From JAWKUK01 sp041398605 (GTDB taxonomy: Bacteria > Planctomycetota > UBA1135 > GCA-002686595), in assembly GCA_041398605.1 (NCBI GenBank), contig JAWKUK010000030.1:1-64000 (forward strand): 64,000 nucleotides of DNA, written 5' to 3'. Positions 16,284 through 26,239 of the stretch are shown here, piece by piece. Every line of letters starts with the position of its first letter. The first letter of the stretch is position 1. The position numbers were made by a program, and so were the translations under genes. Below the pieces are notes generated by a model. It was not told where the DNA came from and made no database searches. It worked only from the letters and a program-made list of their open reading frames with translations.

Positions 16284-19067
16284 ATGCTCAGAGCTCGAAT
16301 CCAACCGCTCCGTCTCTCCGGGGTCCTCTCCGGGGTCCTCTTCGCGGCGCTCTCGACGGCTGCGGCGTTTGTCGTCGCGCCGAGCGCGCAGCCGAGGGTG
16401 CGGGCATTTGAGAGCGACGGGCCGTCCGAAGGGCGACAGGACAGACCGGACTTCGCAGCCGCGAGGGCCGAGGGCCTGCGACGCTCCGCGTACCTGACGA
16501 AGGCCGCTGCGCCGTCCCAGTCGAGCACACCGTCGAGCACACCGTCGAGCACACCATCGGGCACACGCGACACGTACGGCAACGAGCTCGAGCCCCTGCT
16601 GCGCGCTGCGTGTTACCGCTGCCACGGCCCCGAGAAACAAAAAGGGAGCCTGCGCATCGATACGCTCGACCCCGACCTCGAGGGCGGCGACGACGCGGAC
16701 TGGTGGGTCGACGTGCTCGAGGTGGTGGCCAACGGTGACATGCCGCCCGCCGGTGAAGAGGCCCTCGCCGACGCGGACCGCGCTCGGATCGTCGAGTGGC
16801 TCACGGCGGAGCTGCACGCGGCCGCCACGGCGCGGCGCGCGGCCCAGGAGCACTCGCCCTTCCGCCGGCTGTCGCGCTACGAGTACAGCTACATGTTGCA
16901 GGACCTGCTCGGTCTGCCGAACGAGTTCGGCGACGAGCTCCCGCCCGATCCGATCTCCGAGGCTGGGTTCGAGAACAGCGCGGACGTCCTGCACCTCTCG
17001 ACGTCGCAGCTCCAGGCCTACCTCGAGTCCAACCGCGCCGCGCTCCACGAGGCCGCCGCGCTCGGCCCGCGCCCCGAGCCGCTCTACTGGAGCGTCTCGA
17101 TGGACGCCGCGGCAGCCGCCGAATGGCCCCGCTTGTCTCGGCAGCTCGAGGAGCTGCGCAAGCGGCACGCAGAGGCGCCCGAGACGCTCGAAGCCGAGCT
17201 CGCGGCGCAGCTCGCACGCAACGCGCGCCGCCCGGGCGGTGTCCACTTCGAAGACCGCTCGAACGAGCGCGCCGAAGGACGCTACGTCGGAGCGACGTGG
17301 GGCTACGACGGCGCCAAGCGCGCGTTTGCACCCAGCTCGGAGCCCCCCGGTCCCCTCGCGGACGCCACCTGTGTCGCCGTGTTGCCCGCCGACGGCGGGC
17401 TGATCGTCGAGCTCGGCGATCGGCTCCCCGAGCGGGGCTGGATGCGGGTGCGGGTGCGCGCTGCGCGTGCGTCAGCGGACGACACCCGGCCTGTGAGCCT
17501 GCGGCTCCAGTTCGGCTGGCAAGCGAGCAACGACTCCAACGCGGTCTTCAAGGTGAGCGAGGCCGACATCGCGGTGGACGCCCCACCGGACGCACCGCAG
17601 GACTACACGTTCGACATTCCGATGTGCCGCGCGACGCCGCGGAACCTCGCGCGGGGCGTGAACCGGATGGGCGACCTGCCGAGCCCGTCCGAGTACATCA
17701 AACTGCTCAACGCGTCGCTCGCGGGCCGCGCCCTGCACATCCACCACGTCGAGGTGATCGCGCCCCTGATCGAGGTCTGGCCGCCCAAGTCCCACACGCG
17801 GCTCTTCCCGGCCGGCACTGAAACAAACAACGAAGACCTCCGCGCGCGGGAGCTGCTCGAGGCGTTCATGGCGCGGGCCTGGCGCCGTCCCGCCTCCGCC
17901 GACGAAGTCGCGCGCAAGGTCCGCCTCTTCCGCAGCCTGCGCGCCGAGTTCGACACCTTCGAAGCGGCGCTCGTCGAGGTCTTCGCCGTGGTGTTGACCT
18001 CGCCGAACTTCCTCTACGTCGCGTCGCAGGCTCCCGATGGCGCTCCCGGCAGTGCGCTCGACGCCCACGCGCTGGCGACACGGCTCGCGCTGTTCCTCTG
18101 GTGCAGCAGCCCGGACGAGGGCCTCCTCGACCATGCGACCAATGGCACGCTGCAGCGGCCAGAGGTCCTGGCCGCTGAGGTCGACCGGATGTTGGCGGAT
18201 CCGCGCGCGCGTCGTTTGTCGCGGACGTTTGTCGGTCAGTGGCTCGACCTCGGGCTCATGGAGAAGCTGCGCGTCGACCGCAAGGTATACCCCGGGTTCG
18301 ACGACCGACTTCGGGCCGCGCTCGTCGAGGAGCCCGTCGCATTCTTCGACGAGCTCTTGCGCCGCGACGCCAGTGTGCTGGAGCTCGTGCATTCCGACTT
18401 CACGATGGTCGACGAGCGGCTCGCGGCGCACTACGGCATCCAAGGTGTGACAGGGAACGAGTTCCGTCCGGTGACGCTCGACCCGGCGCTCGGGCGAGGC
18501 GGGCTGCTCGTGCAGGCCGGGCCGCTCGCGATGAACTCGGACGGCACCGATTCGCACCCGCTGAAGCGCGGTGTCTGGCTCCTGAAGCACATCCTCGACG
18601 ACCCGCCGCCGCCGCCGCCGCCCGCGGTCCCGACGATCGACCTCGCGGACCCGGAGGTCCTGAAGATGACGCTGAAGGAGCGCATCGAGGACCACCGCAA
18701 CGACCCGGCGTGTCACTCGTGCCACGCGAAGATCGACCCCTGGGGCATCGCCTTCGAGGAGTTCGACGCGGTCGGGCGGAGGCGCACGGAGGCGGGCGGT
18801 CGCCCCGTCGACGCAGCCAGCGCCCTGCCGAGCGGCCAAGTCCTCGACGGCGCAGACGGCTTGAAGGCCTTCCTCCTCGCCAACCGCCAGGACCAACTCG
18901 TGCGGGCCCTGACGCACAAGCTCGCGACCTTCGCGCTCGGTCGCCCTCTGGGACTCGGAGACCGGGCACACCTCGATCGGATCGCCCGCGAGGCGAGGCG
19001 GAATGGCGACGGGCTGGCTACGCTGGTGAAGGCGATCGCGACGAGCGATCTGTTCCGGAGCCCCTGA
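16284..19067 (+). CDS. Planctomycete-type cytochrome-domain protein (PSCyt1, DUF1587, DUF1595, DUF1592, DUF1588, DUF1585)
   Basis: 927 residues. The start at 16284 gives a hydrophobic signal (RLSGVLSGVLFAALSTAAAF). Next comes a Ser/Thr-Pro linker encoded by a 12-bp tandem repeat, then a heme-binding-type CYRCHG with GDMPPAG, the PSCyt1 pattern. The domain series follows in the standard order: FRRLSRYEYSYMLQDLLGLP (DUF1587), AWRRPASADEV (DUF1595), LATRLALFLWCSSPDEGLL to DERLAAHYGI (DUF1592), DSHPLKRGVWLLKHILDDPP with a second CHSCH heme motif (DUF1588), and LVRALTHKLATFALGRPL (DUF1585). Length is near normal. Such proteins are exported and always paired with a DUF1552 gene, as here 31 bp downstream. 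Their reaction is not established. Confidence 0.93.
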   Translation: MLRARIQPLRLSGVLSGVLFAALSTAAAFVVAPSAQPRVRAFESDGPSEGRQDRPDFAAARAEGLRRSAYLTKAAAPSQSSTPSSTPSSTPSGTRDTYGNELEPLLRAACYRCHGPEKQKGSLRIDTLDPDLEGGDDADWWVDVLEVVANGDMPPAGEEALADADRARIVEWLTAELHAAATARRAAQEHSPFRRLSRYEYSYMLQDLLGLPNEFGDELPPDPISEAGFENSADVLHLSTSQLQAYLESNRAALHEAAALGPRPEPLYWSVSMDAAAAAEWPRLSRQLEELRKRHAEAPETLEAELAAQLARNARRPGGVHFEDRSNERAEGRYVGATWGYDGAKRAFAPSSEPPGPLADATCVAVLPADGGLIVELGDRLPERGWMRVRVRAARASADDTRPVSLRLQFGWQASNDSNAVFKVSEADIAVDAPPDAPQDYTFDIPMCRATPRNLARGVNRMGDLPSPSEYIKLLNASLAGRALHIHHVEVIAPLIEVWPPKSHTRLFPAGTETNNEDLRARELLEAFMARAWRRPASADEVARKVRLFRSLRAEFDTFEAALVEVFAVVLTSPNFLYVASQAPDGAPGSALDAHALATRLALFLWCSSPDEGLLDHATNGTLQRPEVLAAEVDRMLADPRARRLSRTFVGQWLDLGLMEKLRVDRKVYPGFDDRLRAALVEEPVAFFDELLRRDASVLELVHSDFTMVDERLAAHYGIQGVTGNEFRPVTLDPALGRGGLLVQAGPLAMNSDGTDSHPLKRGVWLLKHILDDPPPPPPPAVPTIDLADPEVLKMTLKERIEDHRNDPACHSCHAKIDPWGIAFEEFDAVGRRRTEAGGRPVDAASALPSGQVLDGADGLKAFLLANRQDQLVRALTHKLATFALGRPLGLGDRAHLDRIAREARRNGDGLATLVKAIATSDLFRSP
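16520..16556 (+). repeat. 12-bp tandem repeat coding a Ser-Thr-Pro linker
   Basis: Unit GTCGAGCACACC is present three times in a row, followed by a diverged partial unit. It encodes S-S-T-P repeats between the signal segment and the CYRCH cytochrome region of the 16284-19067 gene. Unit length divisible by three preserves the frame. Confidence 0.85.
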
Positions 19068-19098
19068 GCCCTGACGCTCCGCCCCACGCAGGATCCCG

Positions 19099-20520
19099 AT
19101 GAAGACACGCCCGCCCGTCGACATGGCCACGATCGATCGTCGCCGCTTCCTGCGCGGCTCTGCGTTTGCGTTGGCGCTGCCCTGGCTGGAGACCGTCGCG
19201 GCCGCTTGGCCGACGAGCCGTGAGCCCGACGCCGCCGAAGGGCGCCGGCAGCGCCTCGCCTGTGTGTACTTCCCCGACGGCGTGCCGATGCCCTTGCGCG
19301 AGGACCCGGCCTTCGAGGACTGGTCCTGGTTCCCACACGGGAGCGGCAAGGACTTCCGCTTCACGAAGTGCCTCGAGCCGCTCGAGCCGCTGCGCGACCA
19401 ACTGACGGTCTATTCGGGGCTCTCGCACCCCCTGGTGCGCAACGTCCACGGGCATTCGAACGCCGACCAGTTCCTCACTGGAGGTCCGACCGGAGCCAAG
19501 GGCGAGTACCGCAATTCGGTCTCGCTCGACCAGGTCTATGCGGCGCATGTCGGCGAGCAGACGCGGCACGCTTCGCTCGTACTCTCGACGGACGGAGGCA
19601 CAGGCACGCCACGCGGTGCGCACACGCTCTCGTTCACGCGGACCGGGCGCGCCGTCCCAGCCGAGCACCGGCCCAAGCGGGTCTTCGACGCCCTCTTCGT
19701 CAAGACCGACAGCGCCGCCGCGCAGCGGCTCGCGCTGAGCCGGAGCGCGCTCGACGACTTGATGGAGGACGCACGCGGCCTGCGGACGACGTTGTCCAGC
19801 CAGGACCGCGAGACCCTCGACGAGTACCTCGACGCCGTCCGCGCGGCCGAAGTGAAGGTCGAGAAAGCGGCGCGCTGGGCGAACATCCCGCTGCCCGTCA
19901 TCGCCGCGGATCACCTGAAGCTCGAAGTCACGCCCGACGAGCCGCGGCTCTACGTGCAGACGATGTACGAGCTCATCTACCTCGCGTTCCGCACGGACAG
20001 CACACGCGTCGCGACGTACCAGCTCGGCCGCGAGAACGGGATCGGGCGCAGCGACATCCTCGCGCGCGCCGTCGGGTTCCCGCTGAGCCACCAGCTCTCG
20101 CACGACACCAAGGAGCCGGGCGGCTGGGAGAAGTTCGGCATCTACTGCCGCTTCCTCGCCGAGGAGTTCGGCCGCTTCGCCGCGCGCCTCGCTGCGACCC
20201 CCGAGCCGGGAGGCGAAGGCACCATGCTCGACCACTCGCTGCTCCTCTTCGGCTCTGCCTCCAGCGCCTTCCACCTCTCTCGCAATTACCCCCTCGTCCT
20301 CGCCGGCGGCAAGGACATGGGCTTCGAACACGGCCGCTTCGTAGACCTCGTCGGCGATCGCGCCTTCGGCGGCTCGTGGAGCGGCGGCCAGGAGCCGTGG
20401 CAGCGCGAGTTCGACTACGAAGACACGAACCTCGCCGACCTCTACTTGCTCATGCTGCGCCGCCTGGGCGTCGCTGCGGAGAGCTTTGCGGACAGCTCCA
20501 CGCCGCTCGCGAGTGTTTGA
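19099..20520 (+). CDS. DUF1552 protein with twin-arginine signal
   Basis: 473 residues. The N-terminus MATIDRRRFLRGSAFALALP is a twin-arginine export signal (RRRFLRG), so the protein is probably exported folded. The body matches DUF1552: RLACVYFPDGVPMP, then SGLSHPLVRNVHGHSNADQFLTGG, SVSLDQVYAAHVGEQTRHASL, then TRVATYQLGRENG and a C-terminal HSLLLFGSASSAFHLSRNYP. Length is normal. It follows the DUF1592 gene on the same strand; this pair is a hallmark operon of planctomycetes and some myxobacteria. The start at 19099 precedes the signal by eight residues; 19123 is also possible. Function is unknown; the fold may resemble alkaline-phosphatase-like enzymes. Confidence 0.92.
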   Translation: MKTRPPVDMATIDRRRFLRGSAFALALPWLETVAAAWPTSREPDAAEGRRQRLACVYFPDGVPMPLREDPAFEDWSWFPHGSGKDFRFTKCLEPLEPLRDQLTVYSGLSHPLVRNVHGHSNADQFLTGGPTGAKGEYRNSVSLDQVYAAHVGEQTRHASLVLSTDGGTGTPRGAHTLSFTRTGRAVPAEHRPKRVFDALFVKTDSAAAQRLALSRSALDDLMEDARGLRTTLSSQDRETLDEYLDAVRAAEVKVEKAARWANIPLPVIAADHLKLEVTPDEPRLYVQTMYELIYLAFRTDSTRVATYQLGRENGIGRSDILARAVGFPLSHQLSHDTKEPGGWEKFGIYCRFLAEEFGRFAARLAATPEPGGEGTMLDHSLLLFGSASSAFHLSRNYPLVLAGGKDMGFEHGRFVDLVGDRAFGGSWSGGQEPWQREFDYEDTNLADLYLLMLRRLGVAAESFADSSTPLASV

Positions 20521-20753
20521 CCCCGTCTTGCCATGCTCTCGGACGACGGAGCGTGGTCGCGGGCCGCGGGCCGCAATCGCAAGGACAGACTCGCCCGCGA
20601 TCCCGTGCACGCCATGACCGTGCGACGTCGCGCTGCCTCGGTCGTCGCCTCCGCTCGGGCAAACGAAGGGCGAGCGCAGAGTCTCGCGCACCTCTACCCT
20701 GGAGCGAACGCTCCGCGCCCGCTCCGCCACGCGACGCGCCTCCTGGCTTACGG

Positions 20754-21483
20754 ATGAATCGACCGGACGAACGGGACCTCCCAGGAGAGCGGCGCTCCGA
20801 GCCCGGCACGGAGGAGACCTGCTGGACCTTGCTCCAGGCGGCGTCGCGCGGCGACTTGAACGCGCGCGAACGGTTTGCCCTCCACTATGCGGGTCCGATC
20901 CGTGAGTACCTTCTTCGGCGCTGGGCCAACACGCCGCGGAGGGACGATGTCGCCGACGCACAGCAGGAGGTGTTCCTCGAATGCGTGAAACCTGGCGGCG
21001 CCCTCGATCGGGCCGACGCGGCGAAGGGGGACTTTCGGGCCTTGCTCTACGGTGTGGTGCGCAACGTCGCCCGTCGCTTCGAGGAGCGAGCCGCGCGCGA
21101 GAGCGGCAGGGCCGTGGACGAGTCCGTGTTCCTGGATGGCCTCCCCACCATGCGGAGGCCTGTCGCGGGTCTTCGACCGCTCTTGGGCCCAGATGATCAT
21201 GCAAGAGGCTGCCGCGACCCAAGAACGGGCGGCGCGCGACGGGGACGAGGCCTATCGGACCCGCCTCCGCATCCTCAAGCTCCGGCATCGCGATGGGCTG
21301 CCCGTGCGCGAGATCGCGAAGCAGCTCGGAGTCTTGGACGTGGAGTCGGTCCAGAACGCTTACCGGCGCGCCCGGCGCGACTTTCGCGCCTGCCTCCACG
21401 CGGTCGTCGCCACGCACACCGGGGCGCCCGCGGCCAAGTTGGACGAGGAGTGCAAGCGCGTCCTCGCCATGCTCGAGGGATAG
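20754..21483 (+). pseudogene. Sigma-70 (ECF-like) gene with a frameshift
   Basis: From the ATG at 20754 the protein begins MNRPDERDLPGERRSEPGTE, then WTLLQAASRGDLNARERFAL, YAGPIREYLLRRW, DDVADAQQEVFLECV and FRALLYGVVRNVARR, a clear region 2. Near 21150-21165 this frame turns into nonsense, and the neighbouring frame continues LSRVFDRSWAQMIMQEAAAT, then ILKLRHRDGLPVREIAKQLG and VESVQNAYRRARRDF (region 4) to the stop at 21481-21483. One base change in length would join them. It may be a genuine inactivation or a base-call error. The large kinase gene begins 278 bp downstream, repeating the sigma-then-kinase order seen at 1823. Confidence 0.78.
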
Positions 21484-21761
21484 GAGCCTGCGCCTCAGAA
21501 CGCGATCCGTTGCGGCTCGCGATCGCCTCCAGTCGGCCGCTTCCAGCTCATCGGTGCTCCCGAGCGCCTCGTTCGCGTCGGCCCGCCCGTTGAAGGAGCG
21601 TGGATCCAGCGGCGCTGCCGCCGGCGGCCCCAGCGCCGTTGCCTGGAAGCCAACGAACGGCTCGGCGGCCGCTCCCCCGAAAATCCGGGACATCCGCGCC
21701 CGAAACCACACGACGCGCGGAACCTGGGGGAGACGCGGGTCCCGCCCGCAGGAGCCACCCA

Positions 21762-24700
21762 ATGCGCCAGATCCCCGACGCCGACGATTTCCCCGAGCCC
21801 TCCGCCGCGCAAGACGCTGCTGGGCCCGTTCCCGATTCGGCCCCGGACGACGCACTGCACGACACACTCGACGATGCACTGCACGACACACTCGACGATG
21901 CACTGGACGGGGCCTTGGACGGGGCCTTGGACGGGGCCTTGGACGGCGCCTTCGGGGGTCTGCGGACCAAGCGCCGCGCGAGCGCCGACCACCCGAGCGT
22001 GCTCGACCGCGTCATGGAGCTCAGCGGAGCCCGGCCGAAGGTCTCGCTCCGCGACGACGTCGAGGGCGGCGATACACCCATCCTGCGGCCGGTCGGGCAA
22101 GGCGGTGCGCCGTCCGCGGGCAAGTACGTGATTCAGGGTGAGCTTGGCCGGGGCGGCGTCGGCACGGTGCACCGTGGTCACGATCAGGAGCTCGGACGCG
22201 ACGTCGCCATGAAGTTCCTGCACGAGCGCTACCGAGAGCACCCCGAGGTGCTGCACCGCTTCGTGGAGGAGGCGCAGATCGGCGGCCAGCTCCAGCACCC
22301 AGGGATCGTGCCGGTCTACGACCTCGGCATGAGCGAGGGGCGCCCCTTCTTCACGATGAAGCTCGTGAAGGGGCAGACCCTCTCGCGACTGCTCGCCGCG
22401 CGCACGAGCCCAGCGGACGACGAACGGCGCTTCGTGAGCATCTTCGAACAGGTGTGCCAGACGCTCGCCTACGCGCACACGCGCGGCGTCGTCCACCGCG
22501 ACCTGAAGCCCGCGAACATCATGATCGGTTCGTTCGGAGAGGTTCAGGTCGTGGACTGGGGTTTGGGAAAGGTCTTGCCCAGGGGCGGCGTGGCCGACGA
22601 GGTCCGTGCCCGATCCGAGGCCGATCTCAACAGCGTGATCCAGACCCTGCGATCCTCGGGAGAAGGCTCGCAGTCCGTGATGGGATCGGTGTTCGGGACA
22701 CCTGCCTACATGCCACCCGAGCAGGCGTTGGGCCAGGTGGAGGCCATGGATGAGCGCAGCGACGTGTTCGGCCTCGGCGCGATCCTGTGCGAGATCCTGA
22801 CAGGCAAACCGCCCTACGTGGGCGAGCCGCACGACGTCCTCGGCATGGCAGTGCGGGCGGACACGGCCGCAGCCTTCAGCCTCCTCGATGCGAGCGGCGC
22901 GCCCGGGCCGCTCGTCGACCTCTGCAAGCGTTGCCTGTCGGGCGCCCGCCAGCAACGGCCGCGCAACAGCGAGGAGGTCGCAAGGGCGGTCTCCGCCCAC
23001 CTCTCCGCGGTCGAAGAGCGTGCCAGGCACGCCGAGATCCAGGCGGCAGACTCCCGCTGGCGACAGAGGATGACGGTGCTGGCTGCCGCCGCAGTGCTGC
23101 TCTTGATGGGAAGCGCGGGGTTCGGTTGGTACCGGGTCGAATCGACCGCGCAGGTGCGGCGGGACGAGCTGGTCGCGCGCGTGAGCGAAGCCAGGGCGCT
23201 GGCCCAATCGCGCCTGTCCGAAGCGCAAGTGGGTGGTGTGGTCGGGCCGCTGTGGTTCGCCGCCGACGACGCAGCCACGGCGCTCGCTGCCTTGGCCCAC
23301 GAGCCGGACGTCCCGCCGAGCCACATGGAGGGCGCGCTCGCACTCGTGGCCCGTGTCCGCGCGGAGTCGAGCGCCGCCGCCGCCGAGCGCGCGCGCCAGG
23401 AGCGCGACGCGATGATGCTGGCCGCCCTCGACGAGCTCCTGGTGCCGCCGGACCACCTGGACCGGCGGGAGACGACCGTCGACCTCTATCGTGAGTACGA
23501 CCGACGCTACCTCGCGGTGTTCACGGAGTATCTCGGGGGTCCGTCGCTGATCGACGCCTCGCTGGAAGAGCTGTTGCCGCCGCTGCGCCGCGGGGACATC
23601 GAGCTCCGGCTCGCCACCACCCTCGACCATTGGAGCGTGGTCCGCGACCTGATCGCGGACGAAGGCGGACCGATCGACGCCGCATTGACGCGCCGTATCA
23701 GGCAGGTGGCGGCGGCGTTGGACGCGGCGAGCGAGCCGCGGAACCGGCTGCGCACGCTGCTGAGCGCGGATCCGCTCCCGCTCGATCGGCTGCGAGCGTT
23801 CGCCAGCGAGGCGGACCTCGGGGAGCTGACGGCCGACGGGTGTCGCGTGCTCGCAAACGCGTTCTGGCGAGCCGATGACGAAGACGGCGCGGTCGCTACG
23901 ATCCGCCGTGCGCAGGAGCTCTACCCCAACGACTTCCATCTGTTCAACCGCGGCGCGTTCTTCATCAGCCTCGAATCCGACGAAGCTGCGGCCGCCAAGC
24001 TCGAGCAGCTGCGTGTAGCGCGGGCATTGAGCCCCGCGAACACCGAGATCCGCCATCGCCAAGCGATCGCGATGACCTACTTGGGGCGCTGGAAGGAGAC
24101 GGAGGCGATCTACCAGCAGCTCCTGGTCGACGCACCGAAGCGTCAAGCGCATTGGCTCGCGCACCTCGGCGCGAACGCCGCGGCGTTGGGACACTACGAC
24201 CAGGCGCTGCGCCTGACGGAGGAGGCCTTGGAGCTGGATCCAGAGGAGGAGTACGCCGTCCTCAATCGCCCGCAAGTCCTGTGCTTCCTCGGGCGTCACG
24301 CCGAAGCGCTGCCGTTGCTGCAGGCCCTCTACGCGGAGGGCGGCCAGGAAGAGCGCCTCTATCACTCGCTGGGGCTCGCCCTGATCGGTACGGGCTCCCA
24401 GGCCGAGGGCGAAGAGATGCTGCGGCGCGCCATCGAGGTCGAGACGTTCACGGGACCCGCCCTCGCTGCGCTCGGGATGACGTTCGTCGATACGGAGCGC
24501 TACGAGGAGGGCGAGACGATGCTTCGCCGTGCCCTCGAGCACGAACCAGAGGACCCGTCGATCCTCGGGAGCCTCGGGCGGGCGTGTATGCAGACCGGTC
24601 GACTCGAAGAGGCTCTGCGCCTCTTCGAACGCTCGATCGAGCTCGGACCCGAGCTGCCGATGTCCTGGATCAACCGGACCGCCGCCCTGTCTCGGCTGGG

Positions 24701-25802
24701 GCGGCTGGCCGAGGCAGAGGCCGCGTCGGACGAGACCCTCGCCCGCTTCCCGGACAACGTCGAAGGGCTCTGCGACCACGCAACCCTCTGCGCGGAGCGA
24801 GGGCGCCTCGCGGACGCGGAGCGCTCGGCCCTCCGGGCGGTGGAGCTGAGCCCCGCGAACGAGCGCGCGCACCTCGAGGTCTACCGCGCGCAGTTCCTGC
24901 AGGGTCGCGTCGACGACGCCTTGCGCGCGTGCGAAGCGGGTCTGGCGAAGGCCCCGGGCTCCGAGAACCTCGGCCTGACCTACGCCGCGGCCCTACAGGC
25001 GGTCGGCCGTATGGAGGACGCGGTGGCGTTCATGGACCGTTGGGTCCCGGAACATCCGAACTGTGCGCCGATCTACAACACCTACTCCAATTGCCTCGAG
25101 AACGTGGGCCGAGCCCACGATGCGATCGAGGCGTGTCGGAAGGGCATCGCGGTCGCGCCTGTCTCCCCCGAGCTGCACTTCAACCTCGGGCGCATGCTCG
25201 CGGGGCAGAACTTCTTCTTCGAGGCCCTGCCCCTGCTCGACACCGCCGTCGAGCAGTTCGGAAGCCAGGACAGCGATTTCGCGGCGCAGTGGCGCGACAA
25301 CGCCGCGGCGATGGCGGAGCTCGTCCGGAACGAGATCGCCACGGGCCGGGAGGTGCTCTCGGGCGCACGCGGCGCCGCAGCGAACAGGGACTGGGATCTC
25401 GCCGTCTTCGTGGCGGTCCAGGAGGAGCGCGGCGACGCGCTCCGATCCCTGGTCGAGCGCACGCTCGAGGCCGACCCGGGCTTCGCCTCGGATCGGGCGA
25501 GCGGAGCGCCGCTCGTCGCGGTGAGCGCGCTGGTCACCTGGTCCTCGATGGCAGAGTGCCCCGACCCGGCCGCGCTGAGGACCGTGGCTCTGCGGCTCCT
25601 GGGAAACGTCATCGAGCGATCGGAAGCGGCGCTCCGAGACGGAACGCCCGACGCAAACGCGGCGCGCTGGCACCTGAACAACGCCCTGCACTCGCCGTCC
25701 CTCGATGCGGTCCGAGGCGCGTCGCTGCAAGCCCTGCCCGAGGAAGAGCGGCGCCGCTGGGCAGAGAGCTGGACCCGCATCGAGGCGCTGCTCAGGGATT
25801 GA
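21762..25802 (+). CDS. Large membrane Ser/Thr kinase with TPR repeats
   Basis: 1346 residues from the ATG at 21762, chosen because AGGAG lies 8 bases upstream and the earlier in-frame codons look non-coding. Residues ~30-64 are an acidic repeat (DDALHDTL, then DGAL units). Kinase domain ~120-420: GELGRGGVGTVHRG, Lys151 in VAMKFL, HRD 245-247 in HRDLKPANIMIG, DWG at 265-267 replacing DFG, and GTPAYMPPEQA. A membrane helix lies at ~437-457 (VLAAAAVLLLMGSAGFGWYRV). From ~560 on there are many TPR units (ALAALGMTFVDTERYEEGE, EDPSILGSLGRACMQTGRLE). All catalytic positions are present; DWG is a common variant in this kinase type. The adjacent sigma gene is frameshifted. Confidence 0.92.
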   Translation: MRQIPDADDFPEPSAAQDAAGPVPDSAPDDALHDTLDDALHDTLDDALDGALDGALDGALDGAFGGLRTKRRASADHPSVLDRVMELSGARPKVSLRDDVEGGDTPILRPVGQGGAPSAGKYVIQGELGRGGVGTVHRGHDQELGRDVAMKFLHERYREHPEVLHRFVEEAQIGGQLQHPGIVPVYDLGMSEGRPFFTMKLVKGQTLSRLLAARTSPADDERRFVSIFEQVCQTLAYAHTRGVVHRDLKPANIMIGSFGEVQVVDWGLGKVLPRGGVADEVRARSEADLNSVIQTLRSSGEGSQSVMGSVFGTPAYMPPEQALGQVEAMDERSDVFGLGAILCEILTGKPPYVGEPHDVLGMAVRADTAAAFSLLDASGAPGPLVDLCKRCLSGARQQRPRNSEEVARAVSAHLSAVEERARHAEIQAADSRWRQRMTVLAAAAVLLLMGSAGFGWYRVESTAQVRRDELVARVSEARALAQSRLSEAQVGGVVGPLWFAADDAATALAALAHEPDVPPSHMEGALALVARVRAESSAAAAERARQERDAMMLAALDELLVPPDHLDRRETTVDLYREYDRRYLAVFTEYLGGPSLIDASLEELLPPLRRGDIELRLATTLDHWSVVRDLIADEGGPIDAALTRRIRQVAAALDAASEPRNRLRTLLSADPLPLDRLRAFASEADLGELTADGCRVLANAFWRADDEDGAVATIRRAQELYPNDFHLFNRGAFFISLESDEAAAAKLEQLRVARALSPANTEIRHRQAIAMTYLGRWKETEAIYQQLLVDAPKRQAHWLAHLGANAAALGHYDQALRLTEEALELDPEEEYAVLNRPQVLCFLGRHAEALPLLQALYAEGGQEERLYHSLGLALIGTGSQAEGEEMLRRAIEVETFTGPALAALGMTFVDTERYEEGETMLRRALEHEPEDPSILGSLGRACMQTGRLEEALRLFERSIELGPELPMSWINRTAALSRLGRLAEAEAASDETLARFPDNVEGLCDHATLCAERGRLADAERSALRAVELSPANERAHLEVYRAQFLQGRVDDALRACEAGLAKAPGSENLGLTYAAALQAVGRMEDAVAFMDRWVPEHPNCAPIYNTYSNCLENVGRAHDAIEACRKGIAVAPVSPELHFNLGRMLAGQNFFFEALPLLDTAVEQFGSQDSDFAAQWRDNAAAMAELVRNEIATGREVLSGARGAAANRDWDLAVFVAVQEERGDALRSLVERTLEADPGFASDRASGAPLVAVSALVTWSSMAECPDPAALRTVALRLLGNVIERSEAALRDGTPDANAARWHLNNALHSPSLDAVRGASLQALPEEERRRWAESWTRIEALLRD
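21846..21953 (+). repeat. Composite 24-bp and 12-bp tandem repeats in the kinase N-terminus
   Basis: Two and a half units of a 24-bp repeat (GACGATGCACTGCACGACAC and four more bases) are followed by four units of a 12-bp repeat (GACGGGGCCTTG). They encode acidic D-D-A-L-H-D-T-L and D-G-A-L peptides ahead of the kinase domain. Both unit lengths keep the frame, so copy number could vary freely. Confidence 0.9.
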
Positions 25803-25981
25803 GCGGAGCGGCAGTCGAGGACCACCGCGCGCGCGGCGTAGACCTCGGCGCCACGGCAGCCATGGAGGTCGCCTGTTCGAGCGCTACGGTGCAGCGGGTC
25901 TCGCGCGAAGGGGATCCATCACATCCAGTTCAGCCGCTGCCTCACCTCCAGTCCCTGACTTCGGTCCTGCGCGCAGTGCGT

Positions 25982-26033
25982 CGCGACGCGACCGAGCGAC
26001 GCGACTGAGCGACGGGACCGAGCGACGGGACCG
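25982..26033. repeat. 13-bp tandem repeat, four units, between kinase gene and IS3 remnant
   Basis: Units GCGACGCGACCGA, GCGACGCGACTGA, GCGACGGGACCGA and GCGACGGGACCGG follow one another without gaps. It lies in the ~440-bp stretch between the kinase stop at 25802 and the first recognisable transposase sequence, which otherwise holds nothing identifiable. Confidence 0.85.
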
Positions 26034-26239
26034 GCCGCATCGTCGCCACCTTGGCCCTCTGCTCCGCTTGGTCGAGCAAGGCGCGGGCGCAGCACATCGG
26101 TAAGCGCTTCGCACTGCGCCAGGGACCACGCGAGTGCTTCGAACCGTTGTCCCTAGAACGAATGGAGCTGAATGCCACCGTTGCTCCTCGATCACAGGGC
26201 CGCATAACAGGCGCCACGCAGGTGACTTGCGCGCGGCAG

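Noticed and set aside
21846..21953. Repeat cluster as a CRISPR array
   Set aside because: Units are contiguous with no spacers, keep the frame and lie inside the kinase gene.
19018..24872. Two very long minus-strand open frames opposite the DUF1552, sigma and kinase genes
   Set aside because: They are antisense mirrors of high-GC genes: no start context, no motifs, and Arg/Ala/Pro-rich composition without domain character.
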